DNA from: an uncultured Verrucomicrobiota bacterium
GTDB lineage: Bacteria > Verrucomicrobiota > Kiritimatiellia > Kiritimatiellales > Tichowtungiaceae
Assembly (NCBI GenBank): GCA_903826865.1
Contig: CAIKGD010000064.1
Span: 1-46,292 of the forward strand
Reading direction: 5' to 3'
DNA length: 46,292 nucleotides
In this document: piece after piece, positions 1 through 8,722 of the stretch
Layout: each line of letters starts with the position of its first letter
Numbering within the stretch: position 1 is the first letter of the stretch
Notes under the pieces: model-generated
The model's database searches: none
What the model was told of the DNA's origin: nothing
The model's input: the letters and a program-made list of their open reading frames with translations, nothing else
Position numbers and translations under genes: made by a program

Positions 1-324
1 GTCAGCCCGTCCGTCTTCAATGGAATTAACCGTAATACGTCCGGTTTGGAGCCCTCCGCGGTGGACAAACTGGAGCTGAAAGGGAAGACGCTCCATGCGC
101 CAGACAGCAGCCTTGGGATCAAAACGGATGTTGCGCATGTCATCGTAGTTGAAGTGCTGCAATTCTTCGGGCAGGGTTCGGTCTGAAGGCTGATAAGGTG
201 CGGCAGCCAGATTCTGTGCCCGGTTTTTGAGTGAATTGGAATCGAAAACAGAAGCGCTGTTTTGCGCGACACTATTTAGTGCGGTGCACAACAGTACAAT
301 TGGGACAAGACTATGTTTATTCAC
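1..324 (-). CDS. opgG: Periplasmic glucan biosynthesis protein OpgG/MdoG-like, partial (N-terminal 108 codons)
   Basis: The minus strand is open from a GTG at 324 to the window edge (108 codons, in frame throughout). The product begins with a secretion signal (MNKHSLVPIVLLCTALNSVAQ), followed by the pattern typical of the OpgG/OpgD family: an alanine-rich helix leading to a PYQ motif, LPEELQ, YDDMRNIRFDP and LPFQLQFVHRGG. Family members act in the periplasm in synthesis of osmoregulated glucans. An in-frame TAA lies upstream and no ATG is available between it and 324, so GTG is the likely start; no strong Shine-Dalgarno is visible. The C-terminal three quarters lie outside the window. OpgG and OpgD cannot be told apart from this fragment. 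Confidence 0.72.
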   Translation of the reverse strand, partial: MNKHSLVPIVLLCTALNSVAQNSASVFDSNSLKNRAQNLAAAPYQPSDRTLPEELQHFNYDDMRNIRFDPKAAVWRMERLPFQLQFVHRGGLQTGRITVNSIEDGRAD

Positions 325-519
325 GCGCGGAGCATATTCAAAGTGTATTTAAATGCACGAAAAAAAGAAGAAGCCGTTGAATAATTAAGAGATCAAGCGG
401 CTTTTAGACGGGGGTCTGTTCTTCATTTCCCGTTTTAATTTGACAACGACAGGGGCTCTTTTTATGGTTCAACGCTTCTCTCGGGAGGGAGGGGTGTTTT
501 TTTTGGCATTAAACGGGGC
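325..519. other. Intergenic region between opgG-like gene and tRNA-Gln
   Basis: This 195-bp spacer separates the divergent opgG-like gene and tRNA-Gln. It carries an imperfect hairpin around 370-405 (AAGCCGTTGA against TCAAGCGGCTT, one bulged base, then TTTT) and the tRNA promoter described separately. No gene is visible. Confidence 0.4.
440..468 (+). promoter_or_regulatory. Sigma-70-type promoter for tRNA-Gln
   Basis: A perfect -35 hexamer TTGACA (440-445), a 17-base spacer and a -10 hexamer TATGGT (463-468) precede the tRNA by about 50 bases. This is the best housekeeping promoter seen in the window. prs follows the tRNA by only 63 bases and may share the transcript. Confidence 0.6.
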
Positions 520-590
520 TGCCCGATAGTGTAATGGTAGCACACAAGATTTTGATTCTTGGCGTCTAGGTTCAAATCCTAGTCGGGCAA
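520..590 (+). tRNA. tRNA-Gln (anticodon TTG)
   Basis: A full cloverleaf can be folded. The acceptor stem is TGCCCGA/TCGGGCA, the D-arm contains GTAATGGTAGC, the anticodon stem is CAAGA/TCTTG with loop TTTTGAT (anticodon TTG), and the T-arm is TAGG-TTCAAAT-CCTA. The discriminator base is A and no CCA is encoded (ATC follows), so CCA must be added after transcription. Confidence 0.95.
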
Positions 591-653
591 ATCCACCACT
601 ACGGCGGACAAACCGGTTTAAGAGAACACGTTATAATAAGGAACGAAGCAACT

Positions 654-1583
654 GTGAAAATTTTGTCAGGAACAGCTCATCGGGATTTGGCGGAGCGCAT
701 TGCTGCCAAAGCCGGCGGGAAGCTATGTGATGTGCAAATCAGCCGGTTTCCGGACGGGGAAATCTTTATAAAGATTGCCGAAAACGTCCGCGGGCGCGAT
801 GTGTTCATCATTCAGCCGACTTCTTACCCGCCGAATGAAAATCTGATGGAATTGCTGATTATGATTGATGCGGCCAAGCGCGCCTCAGCTTCGCGTATTA
901 CCGCCGTGCTTCCGTTCTACGGCTATGCCCGGCAGGACCGTAAAGACCAGCCGCGTGTTCCGATTACCGCCAAACTGGTGGCCAATCTGCTGGTGGCCGC
1001 CGGCACCAACCGGTTGTTGACGATGGATTTGCATGCGCAGCAGATACAGGGTTTCTTTGATATACCCGTGGATCACCTCTATGCCGCACCGGTTTTTGTG
1101 AAGTATCTGCGCGAGCAGAAACTGAAAGATCTTGTAGTAGTGGCACCGGATACAGGCGGCATGAAGCTGGCCGCAGCCTATGCCGATATGCTTGAGGCCG
1201 GTGTGGCGGTGGTTGGTAAAGAGCGCAAAAGCGCCGAGCGGGTTGAGGCAACCCATCTGGTGGGTGATGTGAGCGGTTGTAATGCTGTGCTGGTGGACGA
1301 TATGACGTCAACCGCCGGTACGCTGACGGCGGCTGCTAAACTGCTGGAACAGGCCGGCGCGGCTTCAATCCGCGCAGCGGTGACTCATTCGCTGCTGAAC
1401 TGCAAAGGTGTCGAGCGGCTGAATGAATCGCCGATTATTGAGATGGTGACGACGGACAGTGTTCCGGCGCGTTGTGATATAGGCAGAAAGGTTAAGGTTC
1501 TTTCTGTGGCGGAACTGCTGGCCGAAGCGATCTGCCGCATTCACGATAATAATTCGGTAACATCGCTTTTCAGAATAACTTGA
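654..1583 (+). CDS. prs: Ribose-phosphate pyrophosphokinase (PRPP synthetase)
   Basis: The enzyme makes phosphoribosyl pyrophosphate from ribose-5-phosphate and ATP, feeding purine, pyrimidine, NAD and histidine synthesis. The 309-aa product has the usual family length and motifs: FPDGE and ENVRG near the N-terminus, the catalytic flexible-loop region YARQDRK, the DLHAQQIQGFFD stretch, and the PRPP-binding loop VDDMTSTAGTL. Translation starts at a GTG at 654 behind AAGGA; a TATAAT-like hexamer lies at 632-637. It heads the conserved block prs-rplY-pth-rpsF, and rplY starts 13 bases after its stop. Confidence 0.96.
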   Translation: MKILSGTAHRDLAERIAAKAGGKLCDVQISRFPDGEIFIKIAENVRGRDVFIIQPTSYPPNENLMELLIMIDAAKRASASRITAVLPFYGYARQDRKDQPRVPITAKLVANLLVAAGTNRLLTMDLHAQQIQGFFDIPVDHLYAAPVFVKYLREQKLKDLVVVAPDTGGMKLAAAYADMLEAGVAVVGKERKSAERVEATHLVGDVSGCNAVLVDDMTSTAGTLTAAAKLLEQAGAASIRAAVTHSLLNCKGVERLNESPIIEMVTTDSVPARCDIGRKVKVLSVAELLAEAICRIHDNNSVTSLFRIT

Positions 1584-1596
1584 GGAGATAAAGAGT

Positions 1597-2250
1597 ATGG
1601 ACGCAAAAATTATAATTAAGAGCAGAGATGTGAAAGGTTCAGCCAGTGCACGCCGTCTGCGCCGCGACGGCTTGGTGCCGGGTGTTGTTTACAGTGAAGG
1701 CGGTGCCGCCCGTGCAGTTTCCCTGCCGAAGCACGAATTCGAACAGATGCTGCGCCACCATGTGAGCGAGCATGTGATGATTAAAATCCAGATTGATGAC
1801 GGTGCGGAAGAAGCCGTGCTGCTGAAAGAAGTGCAGCATAACATTATCTCCGGCGGCGTGGTTCATGTGGATATGCAGAAAGTGGCATTGGATAAGAAAC
1901 TTCGCCTGGAAGTTCCGGTTGAACTCATCGGCGAGGCCGAAGGGGTTAAAAATCAGGGCGGTGTGCTTGATCATCTGCTGCACCACATTCAAATTGAATG
2001 TTTCCCGGCGGATATCCCCGAGCAAATCAATGTGGATGTTACCGGGCTGAAACTCGGCGATACGCTTACGATCAAAGATATTCGAATCGATACTGCGAAG
2101 TATGCCATTTTGATGGATGCAGACGTGGGCGTGGCTTCGGTCACACAACCGAAGGTGGTCGAAGAAGAACCGGTCGCCGGAGAAGTTGCGGCCGCACCGG
2201 CTGAACCGGAAGTGATCCGCGAGAAGAAACCGGAAGAAGGGGCGGAATAA
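1597..2250 (+). CDS. rplY: 50S ribosomal protein L25/general stress protein Ctc (long form)
   Basis: This 217-aa protein is the long (TL5/Ctc) form of L25, which binds 5S rRNA. The N-terminal domain (roughly residues 1-95, with the typical RDVKGSASARRLRRDGLVPGVVY stretch) is followed by the C-terminal beta domain (about 100-185), then an acidic Ala/Glu/Pro-rich tail. The start has a good Shine-Dalgarno (GGAG, 9-base spacing). The neighbouring order prs-ctc-pth is widely conserved in bacteria and supports the call. Confidence 0.93.
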   Translation: MDAKIIIKSRDVKGSASARRLRRDGLVPGVVYSEGGAARAVSLPKHEFEQMLRHHVSEHVMIKIQIDDGAEEAVLLKEVQHNIISGGVVHVDMQKVALDKKLRLEVPVELIGEAEGVKNQGGVLDHLLHHIQIECFPADIPEQINVDVTGLKLGDTLTIKDIRIDTAKYAILMDADVGVASVTQPKVVEEEPVAGEVAAAPAEPEVIREKKPEEGAE

Positions 2251-2276
2251 ATCCGTCCTTTGCGGAGACTGTTTGA

Positions 2277-2843
2277 GTGAAGGTTATTGTCGGGCTTGGA
2301 AATCCCGGGCGGGACTATGAAATGACCCGCCACAACATCGGGTTTCTGGTGCTGGATGAACTTGCTGTCCGACTGAATCTGTCTTTCCGCCGGAACTGGT
2401 GGTTTCCTGTGCAGACGGCCAAAGGCATGATCGGGCGTGAAGCGGTGCGGCTGGTGAAACCGCAAACGTTTATGAACCGCAGCGGACGGGTTGTAGGGCC
2501 TCTGCTTCGCAGGTTGGGCGGACAAACCGGCGATCTGCTGGTGGTGTTTGACGATGTGGCGCTTGGCTGGGGTCAATTGCGTGTCCGGGCGCAAGGCTCG
2601 GCGGGCGGGCATAACGGAGTGCAGTCGGTGATAGATGCGCTGGGGGACGGCGCTTTCGGCAGGATTCGGATTGGCATCGGCCCGAAACCTGATAGTCTGC
2701 CGCTTTCAGATTATGTCCTCGGGCCGTTTACGGATGCCGAGCGGCAAAGTTTGAAAGATGTGGTTCGCCGTGCCGCGGATGCGGTGGAAATGGTTTGTAC
2801 CGCAGGGGTCGAGCAGGCCATGAACTGCTTTAACAGAGTATAG
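2277..2843 (+). CDS. pth: Peptidyl-tRNA hydrolase
   Basis: Pth releases peptides from prematurely dissociated peptidyl-tRNA so the tRNA can be recycled. The 188-aa product has the family hallmarks: GLGNPGRDYEMTRHNIGF at the N-terminus with catalytic His (about residue 20), KPQTFMNRSG, the catalytic Asp in VVFDDVALGWG, and GSAGGHNGVQS. It starts at GTG 2277 preceded by GGAG. Length and motifs are complete. Confidence 0.95.
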   Translation: MKVIVGLGNPGRDYEMTRHNIGFLVLDELAVRLNLSFRRNWWFPVQTAKGMIGREAVRLVKPQTFMNRSGRVVGPLLRRLGGQTGDLLVVFDDVALGWGQLRVRAQGSAGGHNGVQSVIDALGDGAFGRIRIGIGPKPDSLPLSDYVLGPFTDAERQSLKDVVRRAADAVEMVCTAGVEQAMNCFNRV

Positions 2844-2861
2844 GAGCGAAGGAGAGAGAAA

Positions 2862-3173
2862 TTGAAAACACTGTATGAGGGGCTTTTTATTTTCCCCGAA
2901 ACACTGGAAGAAGCGCAGCTTGATCCGGCTATCGAAGCCGTAAAGACCGAGCTGGAAAAACTGGGCGGCACACTAGAGAGTTCGACGCGGCTTGGAAAAC
3001 GGTCGTTTGCGCGTCCGCTCAGAAAGAAAAAGGCCGGTATTTATGTGGTGATCATGTTCCGTCTGGAAGGCGGACAGATTGATGCGTTCAAGCGCCGTCT
3101 GAAACTGGCCACCAATGTGTTCCGTGCGCAATTTCTGCAGAAAGACGAGACGGTCGTAGCGCAGGAGGCATAA
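2862..3173 (+). CDS. rpsF: 30S ribosomal protein S6
   Basis: The 103-aa protein has the ferredoxin-like S6 pattern: YEGLFIF start, a central GKRSFARPLRKKKAGIYVV segment and a terminal strand with NVFRAQFLQKDE. It begins at a TTG codon (2862) with a strong AAGGAG at 7-base spacing; no ATG fits. It is followed one base later by ssb, in the conserved rpsF-ssb-rpsR-rplI order. Confidence 0.93.
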   Translation: MKTLYEGLFIFPETLEEAQLDPAIEAVKTELEKLGGTLESSTRLGKRSFARPLRKKKAGIYVVIMFRLEGGQIDAFKRRLKLATNVFRAQFLQKDETVVAQEA

Positions 3174-3174
3174 G

Positions 3175-3603
3175 ATGTCGACCCTGAATCGAGTATTCCT
3201 GATGGGCAACCTGACCCGCGATCCTGAAGTGCGTTATACGCCCTCGGGAACGGCGGTAGGCGACTTGGGACTGGCCGTCAACGAGACCTATAAAAACAAA
3301 GCCGGCGAAACGGTTGAGAGTACGGTTTTTGTGGATGTAGAAGTCTGGGCGCGGCAGGCTGAAACCTGCGTGGAGTACCTGTATAAAGGTTCGCCCGTTT
3401 TCGTTGAAGGTCGCCTGAAGCTCGATCAGTGGACGAATCAGCAGGGGGAAAAGCGCAGTAAGTTAAGGGTTCGTGCGGATCGGGTACAGTTTCTCGGTGC
3501 GCCCCGGCGCGGAGCCGAAACCGCCGACGCGCCCCAGAGCAGTATGCCGCCGCCGGCGGACTTTGAAGCACCGGCTGCGGATGAGGAAGACATTCCATTT
3601 TGA
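3175..3603 (+). CDS. ssb: Single-stranded DNA-binding protein
   Basis: SSB coats single-stranded DNA in replication and repair. The 142-aa product has an N-terminal OB fold (about residues 1-105, starting MSTLNRVFLMGNLTRDPE, with the VEVWARQAE and GSPVFVEGRL strands) and a Pro/Ala-rich linker ending in the acidic tip DEEDIPF that recruits partner proteins. Its ribosome-binding site AGGAGG lies inside the end of rpsF and only one base separates the two genes, so translation is probably coupled. Confidence 0.95.
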   Translation: MSTLNRVFLMGNLTRDPEVRYTPSGTAVGDLGLAVNETYKNKAGETVESTVFVDVEVWARQAETCVEYLYKGSPVFVEGRLKLDQWTNQQGEKRSKLRVRADRVQFLGAPRRGAETADAPQSSMPPPADFEAPAADEEDIPF

Positions 3604-3622
3604 TAAGGAAAGGATATAGACC

Positions 3623-3832
3623 ATGGCATATGTTGAGAATAAAGAGGAAAAAAGCGGTCGGCTTTTGGAAGGCGTGACCGAGATTGATTGCAAGGACGCT
3701 GAACTGCTCCGTAAATTTATGACCGAGCGCGGTAAAATTCTTCCGCGGCGTTATACCGGCGTGACTTCCAAGCAGCAGCGGGAGGTCAAGCGGGCCATCC
3801 GTCAGGCGCGTGTAATGGGACTGGTGCGCTAG
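3623..3832 (+). CDS. rpsR: 30S ribosomal protein S18
   Basis: This 69-aa basic protein carries the S18 signature: [27 protein letters not shown] followed by [14 protein letters not shown]. It sits in the standard place between ssb and rplI, 19 bases after ssb. In the ribosome it contacts S6, encoded two genes upstream. Confidence 0.94.
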   Translation: MAYVENKEEKSGRLLEGVTEIDCKDAELLRKFMTERGKILPRRYTGVTSKQQREVKRAIRQARVMGLVR

Positions 3833-3856
3833 AGCGCGAACAGAGGAGATTCAGAA

Positions 3857-4306
3857 ATGGCTGTAGAAGTTTTATTGATGGATGCGGTGCCCGGACTCGG
3901 GATTGAAGGCGATGTGGTGCGTGTGGCTGAGGGCTACGCCCGGAACTACCTTTTTCCCAATGGACTGGCCTCGGAAGTGACTGAGGGCAAAAAACGTCAG
4001 ATTGAGAAAAAACGCATTGAGCGTCTTGAGCTGATGCGTAAAGACCAGATGGCGGCTGAAGAGCTGGCTAAAAAGTTTGAAAGCATCTCCTGCACTATCG
4101 CCGTGAAAACGTCCGAAGGCGGCAAGATGTTCGGTTCGGTCGGTGTGGCGCAGGTTATCGAGAAGCTTGCCGAACAGGGGGTTACCCTTGAGCGCGGGCA
4201 GATCAAACTTGACTCGCCGCTGCATGAACTTGGCGTATTTGACGTGACCGTCACCCTCCACCCTGAAGTGAAAACCGTGCTGAAGGTATGGATCGTTGAA
4301 GAATGA
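3857..4306 (+). CDS. rplI: 50S ribosomal protein L9
   Basis: The 149-aa product has the N-terminal rRNA-binding domain (MDAVPGLGIEGDVVRVAEGYARNYLFPNGLA), a long connecting helix rich in Lys/Glu (about residues 40-75) and the C-terminal domain with GGKMFGSVG. GAGGAG precedes the start by 8 bases. Its TGA overlaps the dnaB ATG in an ATGA junction. Confidence 0.95.
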   Translation: MAVEVLLMDAVPGLGIEGDVVRVAEGYARNYLFPNGLASEVTEGKKRQIEKKRIERLELMRKDQMAAEELAKKFESISCTIAVKTSEGGKMFGSVGVAQVIEKLAEQGVTLERGQIKLDSPLHELGVFDVTVTLHPEVKTVLKVWIVEE

Positions 4307-5679
4307 GTTCTATCGATCAGAGCGGGCGCCGTCTTCCGCCCTGCAGTGAGGAAGCCGAACGTGGCGTTCTTGGCTCCGCTCTGATCGAATCCGATAAAGT
4401 TATTGAGCTTTGCATTACTAAAGCACTTTCGGCTGACTCTTTTTATGTCCCCGCCCATAGACTGCTTTTTGAGCAGCTTCTCGGGATGTACCAAAGCGCA
4501 CGGGTCGTCGACTTGCTGACTGTCGGTGAAGATCTCAAAACAGGCGGGCGGCTCGATCAGGCGGGCGGCTATGCTTTTCTTGAAGGATTGATCGACAGTA
4601 CGCCGACATCGGCGCATGCCGAATACTACATAGACATCGTTCAACAAAAGCATCTGTTGCGGAAGATCATCAGTCAGGCAGCCGAAGCCATTGACCATTG
4701 CTATACGGATGACGATGCGGAAGAGTTGCTCAGCCGCACCGAAGAGGCGTTTTTTGAGTTAAGCGATAAAAAAACCGCTTCTTCCGAAGACTGGAAAAAT
4801 GTCGTTTATAACACTGCCGGGCAGATCATTAACGGCAACATTCTGGACAACGGTGTACCGACCGGGTTTATCGATCTCGACAAGCAACTGCGAGGGCTGC
4901 ATAACACGGATATGATCGTGCTGGCAGCGCGTCCTTCCATGGGAAAAACCTCGCTGGCCATGAATATTGTTGAAAATGCCGCACTTGGGCGCGGCGGCGG
5001 AAAAAAATATTCAGTAGGCGTATTCAGTCTTGAAATGTCGCAGGAGCAACTGGTTCGCCGCATGCTTTACTGCAAAGCCGGAGTGCCCGCCTGGAAAGAT
5101 TTTTTTTCCGAAACCGACCAAAGCAAGATTTCGTCTGCCGCTGACCAGCTGGGGAAAGCTTCGATTATTGTGGATGACTCAGCCGGGCTGGATGTGATGG
5201 ATTTACGCGCCCGCGCCCGGCGGATGAAACGGATTCATAATGTCGATTTGATCGTAATCGACTATTTGCAGCTGCTGGCCGACAAGCGCCGGTCGCGCGA
5301 AGGACGCCAGCAGGAAACGGCGTCTATTTCAAACAGCATCAAAGCCATGGCTAAGGAGTTGAAAATCCCGGTGCTTATTTTGAGCCAGCTCAGCCGTGCA
5401 CCGGAACAGGGCGGACGGGAAGGGAATAAGCCGCGGCTTTCCGACCTTCGTGATTCGGGTGCTATTGAACAGGATGCAGATGTCGTACTGTTGCTTCAGC
5501 GCCCGTCTTACTATAATAAAGAACTGGATGCAGCCTCCGGGGAAGATACGCTGGCAGTCTTAGACATTGCCAAGCACCGTAACGGGCCGACCGGTGAAGT
5601 TAAAATGAACTTTTTCAGAGAGATTACACGGTTCGAGGATCGCGACACACGGCACGGAGTTGATGGCACAGCGGAGTGA
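4303..5679 (+). CDS. dnaB: Replicative DNA helicase DnaB
   Basis: DnaB is the hexameric helicase that unwinds DNA at the replication fork. The 458-aa product has the N-terminal helical collar domain (about residues 10-110, starting PPCSEEAERGVLGSAL), a linker, and a RecA-like motor with Walker A ARPSMGKTS (near residue 210), Walker B LIVIDYLQLL, and ILSQLSRAPEQ / DLRDSGAIEQDADVV. No intein is present. It overlaps rplI by 4 bases and its stop overlaps the GTG of bamA, placing it inside one operon. Confidence 0.96.
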   Translation: MSSIDQSGRRLPPCSEEAERGVLGSALIESDKVIELCITKALSADSFYVPAHRLLFEQLLGMYQSARVVDLLTVGEDLKTGGRLDQAGGYAFLEGLIDSTPTSAHAEYYIDIVQQKHLLRKIISQAAEAIDHCYTDDDAEELLSRTEEAFFELSDKKTASSEDWKNVVYNTAGQIINGNILDNGVPTGFIDLDKQLRGLHNTDMIVLAARPSMGKTSLAMNIVENAALGRGGGKKYSVGVFSLEMSQEQLVRRMLYCKAGVPAWKDFFSETDQSKISSAADQLGKASIIVDDSAGLDVMDLRARARRMKRIHNVDLIVIDYLQLLADKRRSREGRQQETASISNSIKAMAKELKIPVLILSQLSRAPEQGGREGNKPRLSDLRDSGAIEQDADVVLLLQRPSYYNKELDAASGEDTLAVLDIAKHRNGPTGEVKMNFFREITRFEDRDTRHGVDGTAE

Positions 5680-8060
5680 AAAATATGATGAATAAAAACA
5701 AAAAACTATGGGGCATGTTGATACTGACGGCCGGACTGGCCGCATCCGGATTTTCCATTTTAACGCTCAGTGAAATCCGTATAGAAAACGTTGAGAACGG
5801 CGTGCTGGATGAATCTTTTGTACAGGCATACACCTCCTTGCGCGCCGGACAGCAGATTGAAAGCGAAACCGAACTGAATGCCGCAGTTGCTCACGATGTT
5901 GACAATCTGCGCCGTTCCGAACGCTTCTCCTATGTACGCGCTGTTGTCGAACAGGCCGGCGAAAAGTTTACACTGGTCTATAAAGTGGCCAGTCGATTGA
6001 GGCTGCGCCAGATTGAAATCACTGGTGCGGAAGGGGTCGGAAACCGCAAGATCAAAAAGGAACTCGAACTTGCGCTGGGCGACTATGTGGATCAAGCCTT
6101 GGTTGGCGAAAAAGTCCGCAAGGTTGAAGAATACTGCCGCAAGCACAAGTATCCCGCTGCCACTATTACCTGGGATCTTAAGGCCGATGGGAAAACCGGC
6201 GCGGCGGATTTGCTACTCAAGGTGAATGAGGGCGAAAAATTGCGGGTTAAGAGGATTAGTTTTGAAGGAGAAAGTTTTGCCGGCGACAGTGTCTATAGAC
6301 GAATGATACCCAATATTTTTCCTTCCCGTAAGAGCTCTGACCGGTTTGATCCGTGGGAGCTACGAAAGATAATGCAGCAGAAAAAAACCTGGTGGATTAC
6401 ACCGTGGGGCGGGGCTTATAAGCCGGAAACGAAAGAGGCCGACATTGCGGCCATCCGCAAATTTTATCAGGACCGCGGATTTTTGGACGTGAAAGTGGAC
6501 GGCCCCGAGCTCAAACAGCTTGGTGACGGAAAGCTGGAGCTGATCTATCACGTACAGGAAAGTGTTAAGTATCAGATCGGCTCGATTGGTTTTGACGGGA
6601 ATACCCTGTATGAACGCGCCGAGCTCGAAAAGCAGGTCAAACTAAAGTCCGGAGCTGTTGCCTCCCGCGCGGCGATTGATGATGCCGCTTCTTCAGTGAA
6701 TCATTATTACGGCAACCGCGGATATATTCACAATGATGTGCAACCGGTGATCAGCACCGATCCTGCGACGAAAATTGCCAGTATTCGTTTCAGTGTGCGT
6801 GAAGGCGAGCTGGCAAACATCAATGAAATAGATATTCGGGGGAACGAGAAAACCCGCGACGAGGTGATGCGCCGCGAACTGGCCGTTTATCCCGGTGAAC
6901 TTTTCCATCAGCAGAAAGTGGAAACCAGCGAAAGCCGTCTAAAAAACCTTGGCTATTTTGAAACAGTCAACAGTTCATACGCTCCGGCGGCAGAAGGAAC
7001 CAATGCCTATGATCTTGCCTTTAAGGTAAAAGAAAAGGCCATGGGTAGTTTTCTGGTCGGCGCGGGTTTTTCCAGCGTGGACGATTTGGTCGTCTTTGCA
7101 GACCTTTCGCACGGAAACTTCGATATCAGACGCTGGCCGCCGGTCGGTGACGGGCAGAAGATGAAGGTTCGTGTGCAGGCGGGCACGAAACGTAATGACG
7201 TGGAAGTCTCTTATATTGAACCTTGGTTTATGGATCGCAAACTGGCGCTGGGCGAAGATTTATATTATCGCAACAACGGATATTACAGCGATCAATTTGA
7301 TCTTCAGACGCTGGGAAGCAGGACTTCGCTAACGAAACCGCTGGGAACATTCACGCGTGGCACGGTGAGTTATTCTCTCGAGCAGTTTAGAGTCGATAAT
7401 GTGACCGCCCCGGCTGCTGCCGATATATGGAACGACGCAGGTACTTGGCTGAAATCAACAGTCGGTACCAGTATTTCATTCGATACGCGCGATCAGTTTT
7501 TTATCCCTACAAAAGGGAATTACAGTTCGACCGGTGTGGAAGTGTCCGGAGGTCCGCTTGGCGGGGATGAAGACATTTATACGTTGGAGCTGAAATCCTC
7601 AGAGTTCTGGCCGGTATTGAAAGATCATGTGTTCAATATCAAAGGCGAGCTGCGCACAGTTGACAGCTATGGCAGCTCAAGCCGGGTGCCAGTTTTTGAT
7701 CGTCTTTTTCTTGGCGGTCCGCGCAACCTGCGCGGATTTAAATACCGGTATGTAAGTCCGCGCGATCCGAAAAACGACAACGAACCGCTGGGCGGTCTTA
7801 GCAGCTGGTATTGCACTGCGGAATACACCGTGCCGCTGTGGAGCAAAATCCGCGCCGCAGTGTTCTATGACATCGGCGCAGTCTCTGAAGATACTTTTGA
7901 TTTTTTTGGTGCCGATATTAACTCTGACTTCGGTATCGGTATGCGCATCGATCTGCCGATGTTTCCGTTGCGTCTGGATTATGCGATTCCGCATATTATG
8001 GACAAAAATAATGACGGTGCCGATGGACGATTCAGCTTCCTGCTGGGTTACTCGTTCTGA
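5676..8060 (+). CDS. bamA: Outer membrane protein assembly factor BamA
   Basis: BamA folds beta-barrel proteins into the outer membrane. The 794-aa product has an N-terminal hydrophobic signal segment, five POTRA-like repeats (about residues 35-440; for example the GNEKTRDEVMRREL segment) and a C-terminal 16-strand Omp85 barrel ending in the aromatic signature GYSF, with the conserved LRGF motif of the L6 loop near residue 690. The start may be the GTG at 5676 that overlaps the dnaB stop, or the ATG at 5685 or 5688; all are in frame. It is followed by skp and lpxD, a common envelope gene order. Confidence 0.93.
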   Translation: MKNMMNKNKKLWGMLILTAGLAASGFSILTLSEIRIENVENGVLDESFVQAYTSLRAGQQIESETELNAAVAHDVDNLRRSERFSYVRAVVEQAGEKFTLVYKVASRLRLRQIEITGAEGVGNRKIKKELELALGDYVDQALVGEKVRKVEEYCRKHKYPAATITWDLKADGKTGAADLLLKVNEGEKLRVKRISFEGESFAGDSVYRRMIPNIFPSRKSSDRFDPWELRKIMQQKKTWWITPWGGAYKPETKEADIAAIRKFYQDRGFLDVKVDGPELKQLGDGKLELIYHVQESVKYQIGSIGFDGNTLYERAELEKQVKLKSGAVASRAAIDDAASSVNHYYGNRGYIHNDVQPVISTDPATKIASIRFSVREGELANINEIDIRGNEKTRDEVMRRELAVYPGELFHQQKVETSESRLKNLGYFETVNSSYAPAAEGTNAYDLAFKVKEKAMGSFLVGAGFSSVDDLVVFADLSHGNFDIRRWPPVGDGQKMKVRVQAGTKRNDVEVSYIEPWFMDRKLALGEDLYYRNNGYYSDQFDLQTLGSRTSLTKPLGTFTRGTVSYSLEQFRVDNVTAPAAADIWNDAGTWLKSTVGTSISFDTRDQFFIPTKGNYSSTGVEVSGGPLGGDEDIYTLELKSSEFWPVLKDHVFNIKGELRTVDSYGSSSRVPVFDRLFLGGPRNLRGFKYRYVSPRDPKNDNEPLGGLSSWYCTAEYTVPLWSKIRAAVFYDIGAVSEDTFDFFGADINSDFGIGMRIDLPMFPLRLDYAIPHIMDKNNDGADGRFSFLLGYSF

Positions 8061-8087
8061 CAGATGATGAAGAAAGAGGGGAATGGT

Positions 8088-8720
8088 ATGAAAAAAATAT
8101 TAAAATTAGGCGCGTTCATCTTTCTGCTGGCCGGCATGGTTGGTGCTGCTGAGAAGATTGTTTTTGTTGATCTCGAGCGGGTTTTTGACGGATTTTATAA
8201 AACCCAGCTGGCTAAATCAAAAGTCGAAGTGCAACAGCAGGATATTGAAAAAGAAAAACAGGTAATGGTAGACGAACTGACGGCCATCAGCAGCGAAGTT
8301 GATTCGCTCAAGAAAGAAGCACGCGATACTACGTTAACCGATGAAATCCGCGACAGCAAGCGGTTGCTGTACGAGGAACGCCTGCTCAAACTGCGCACCA
8401 AACAGAAAGAAATAGAAGAATTTTCTGCCAGACGGCAGCAGCAGCTTCAAGTTCAGATTACCCGCATGAGTCAGGCCATTATGGATGAAATACGGCAAAC
8501 TGTTGTGGAATATGCGAAAAGTGAAGGTCTTCAGGCGGTTGTCGATAATTCGTCGCGCCGCGCGGCTATCGGTGTTTTTATTTACACTCATCCTGATCTC
8601 GAAATCACAGAAGCCATTCTTGCCGCGCTCAACAGCAAACGGCCTGATGTGCTGGAGAAAGACGAGCTGTTTAATGACGGATCGGATCCGCAAAACAAAA
8701 CCGCAAAAGGCGCAAACTAA
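8088..8720 (+). CDS. skp: Periplasmic chaperone Skp/OmpH family
   Basis: Skp holds unfolded outer-membrane proteins in the periplasm on their way to BamA. A signal peptide (MKKILKLGAFIFLLAGMVGAA) is followed by the EKIVFVDLERVFDGFYKT strand-helix start, long charged coiled-coil helices (about residues 35-115) and a C-terminal EGLQAVVDNS segment. The frame is open from 8064, but the ATG at 8088 has a GAGGGG ribosome-binding site and starts exactly at the signal peptide, so it is preferred. The gene sits between bamA and lpxD. Confidence 0.85.
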   Translation: MKKILKLGAFIFLLAGMVGAAEKIVFVDLERVFDGFYKTQLAKSKVEVQQQDIEKEKQVMVDELTAISSEVDSLKKEARDTTLTDEIRDSKRLLYEERLLKLRTKQKEIEEFSARRQQQLQVQITRMSQAIMDEIRQTVVEYAKSEGLQAVVDNSSRRAAIGVFIYTHPDLEITEAILAALNSKRPDVLEKDELFNDGSDPQNKTAKGAN

Positions 8721-8722
8721 TC

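Noticed and set aside
5676-8720. Possible frameshifts in the core block
   Set aside because: bamA, skp and their neighbours read through at full family length with normal ends; no break was seen.
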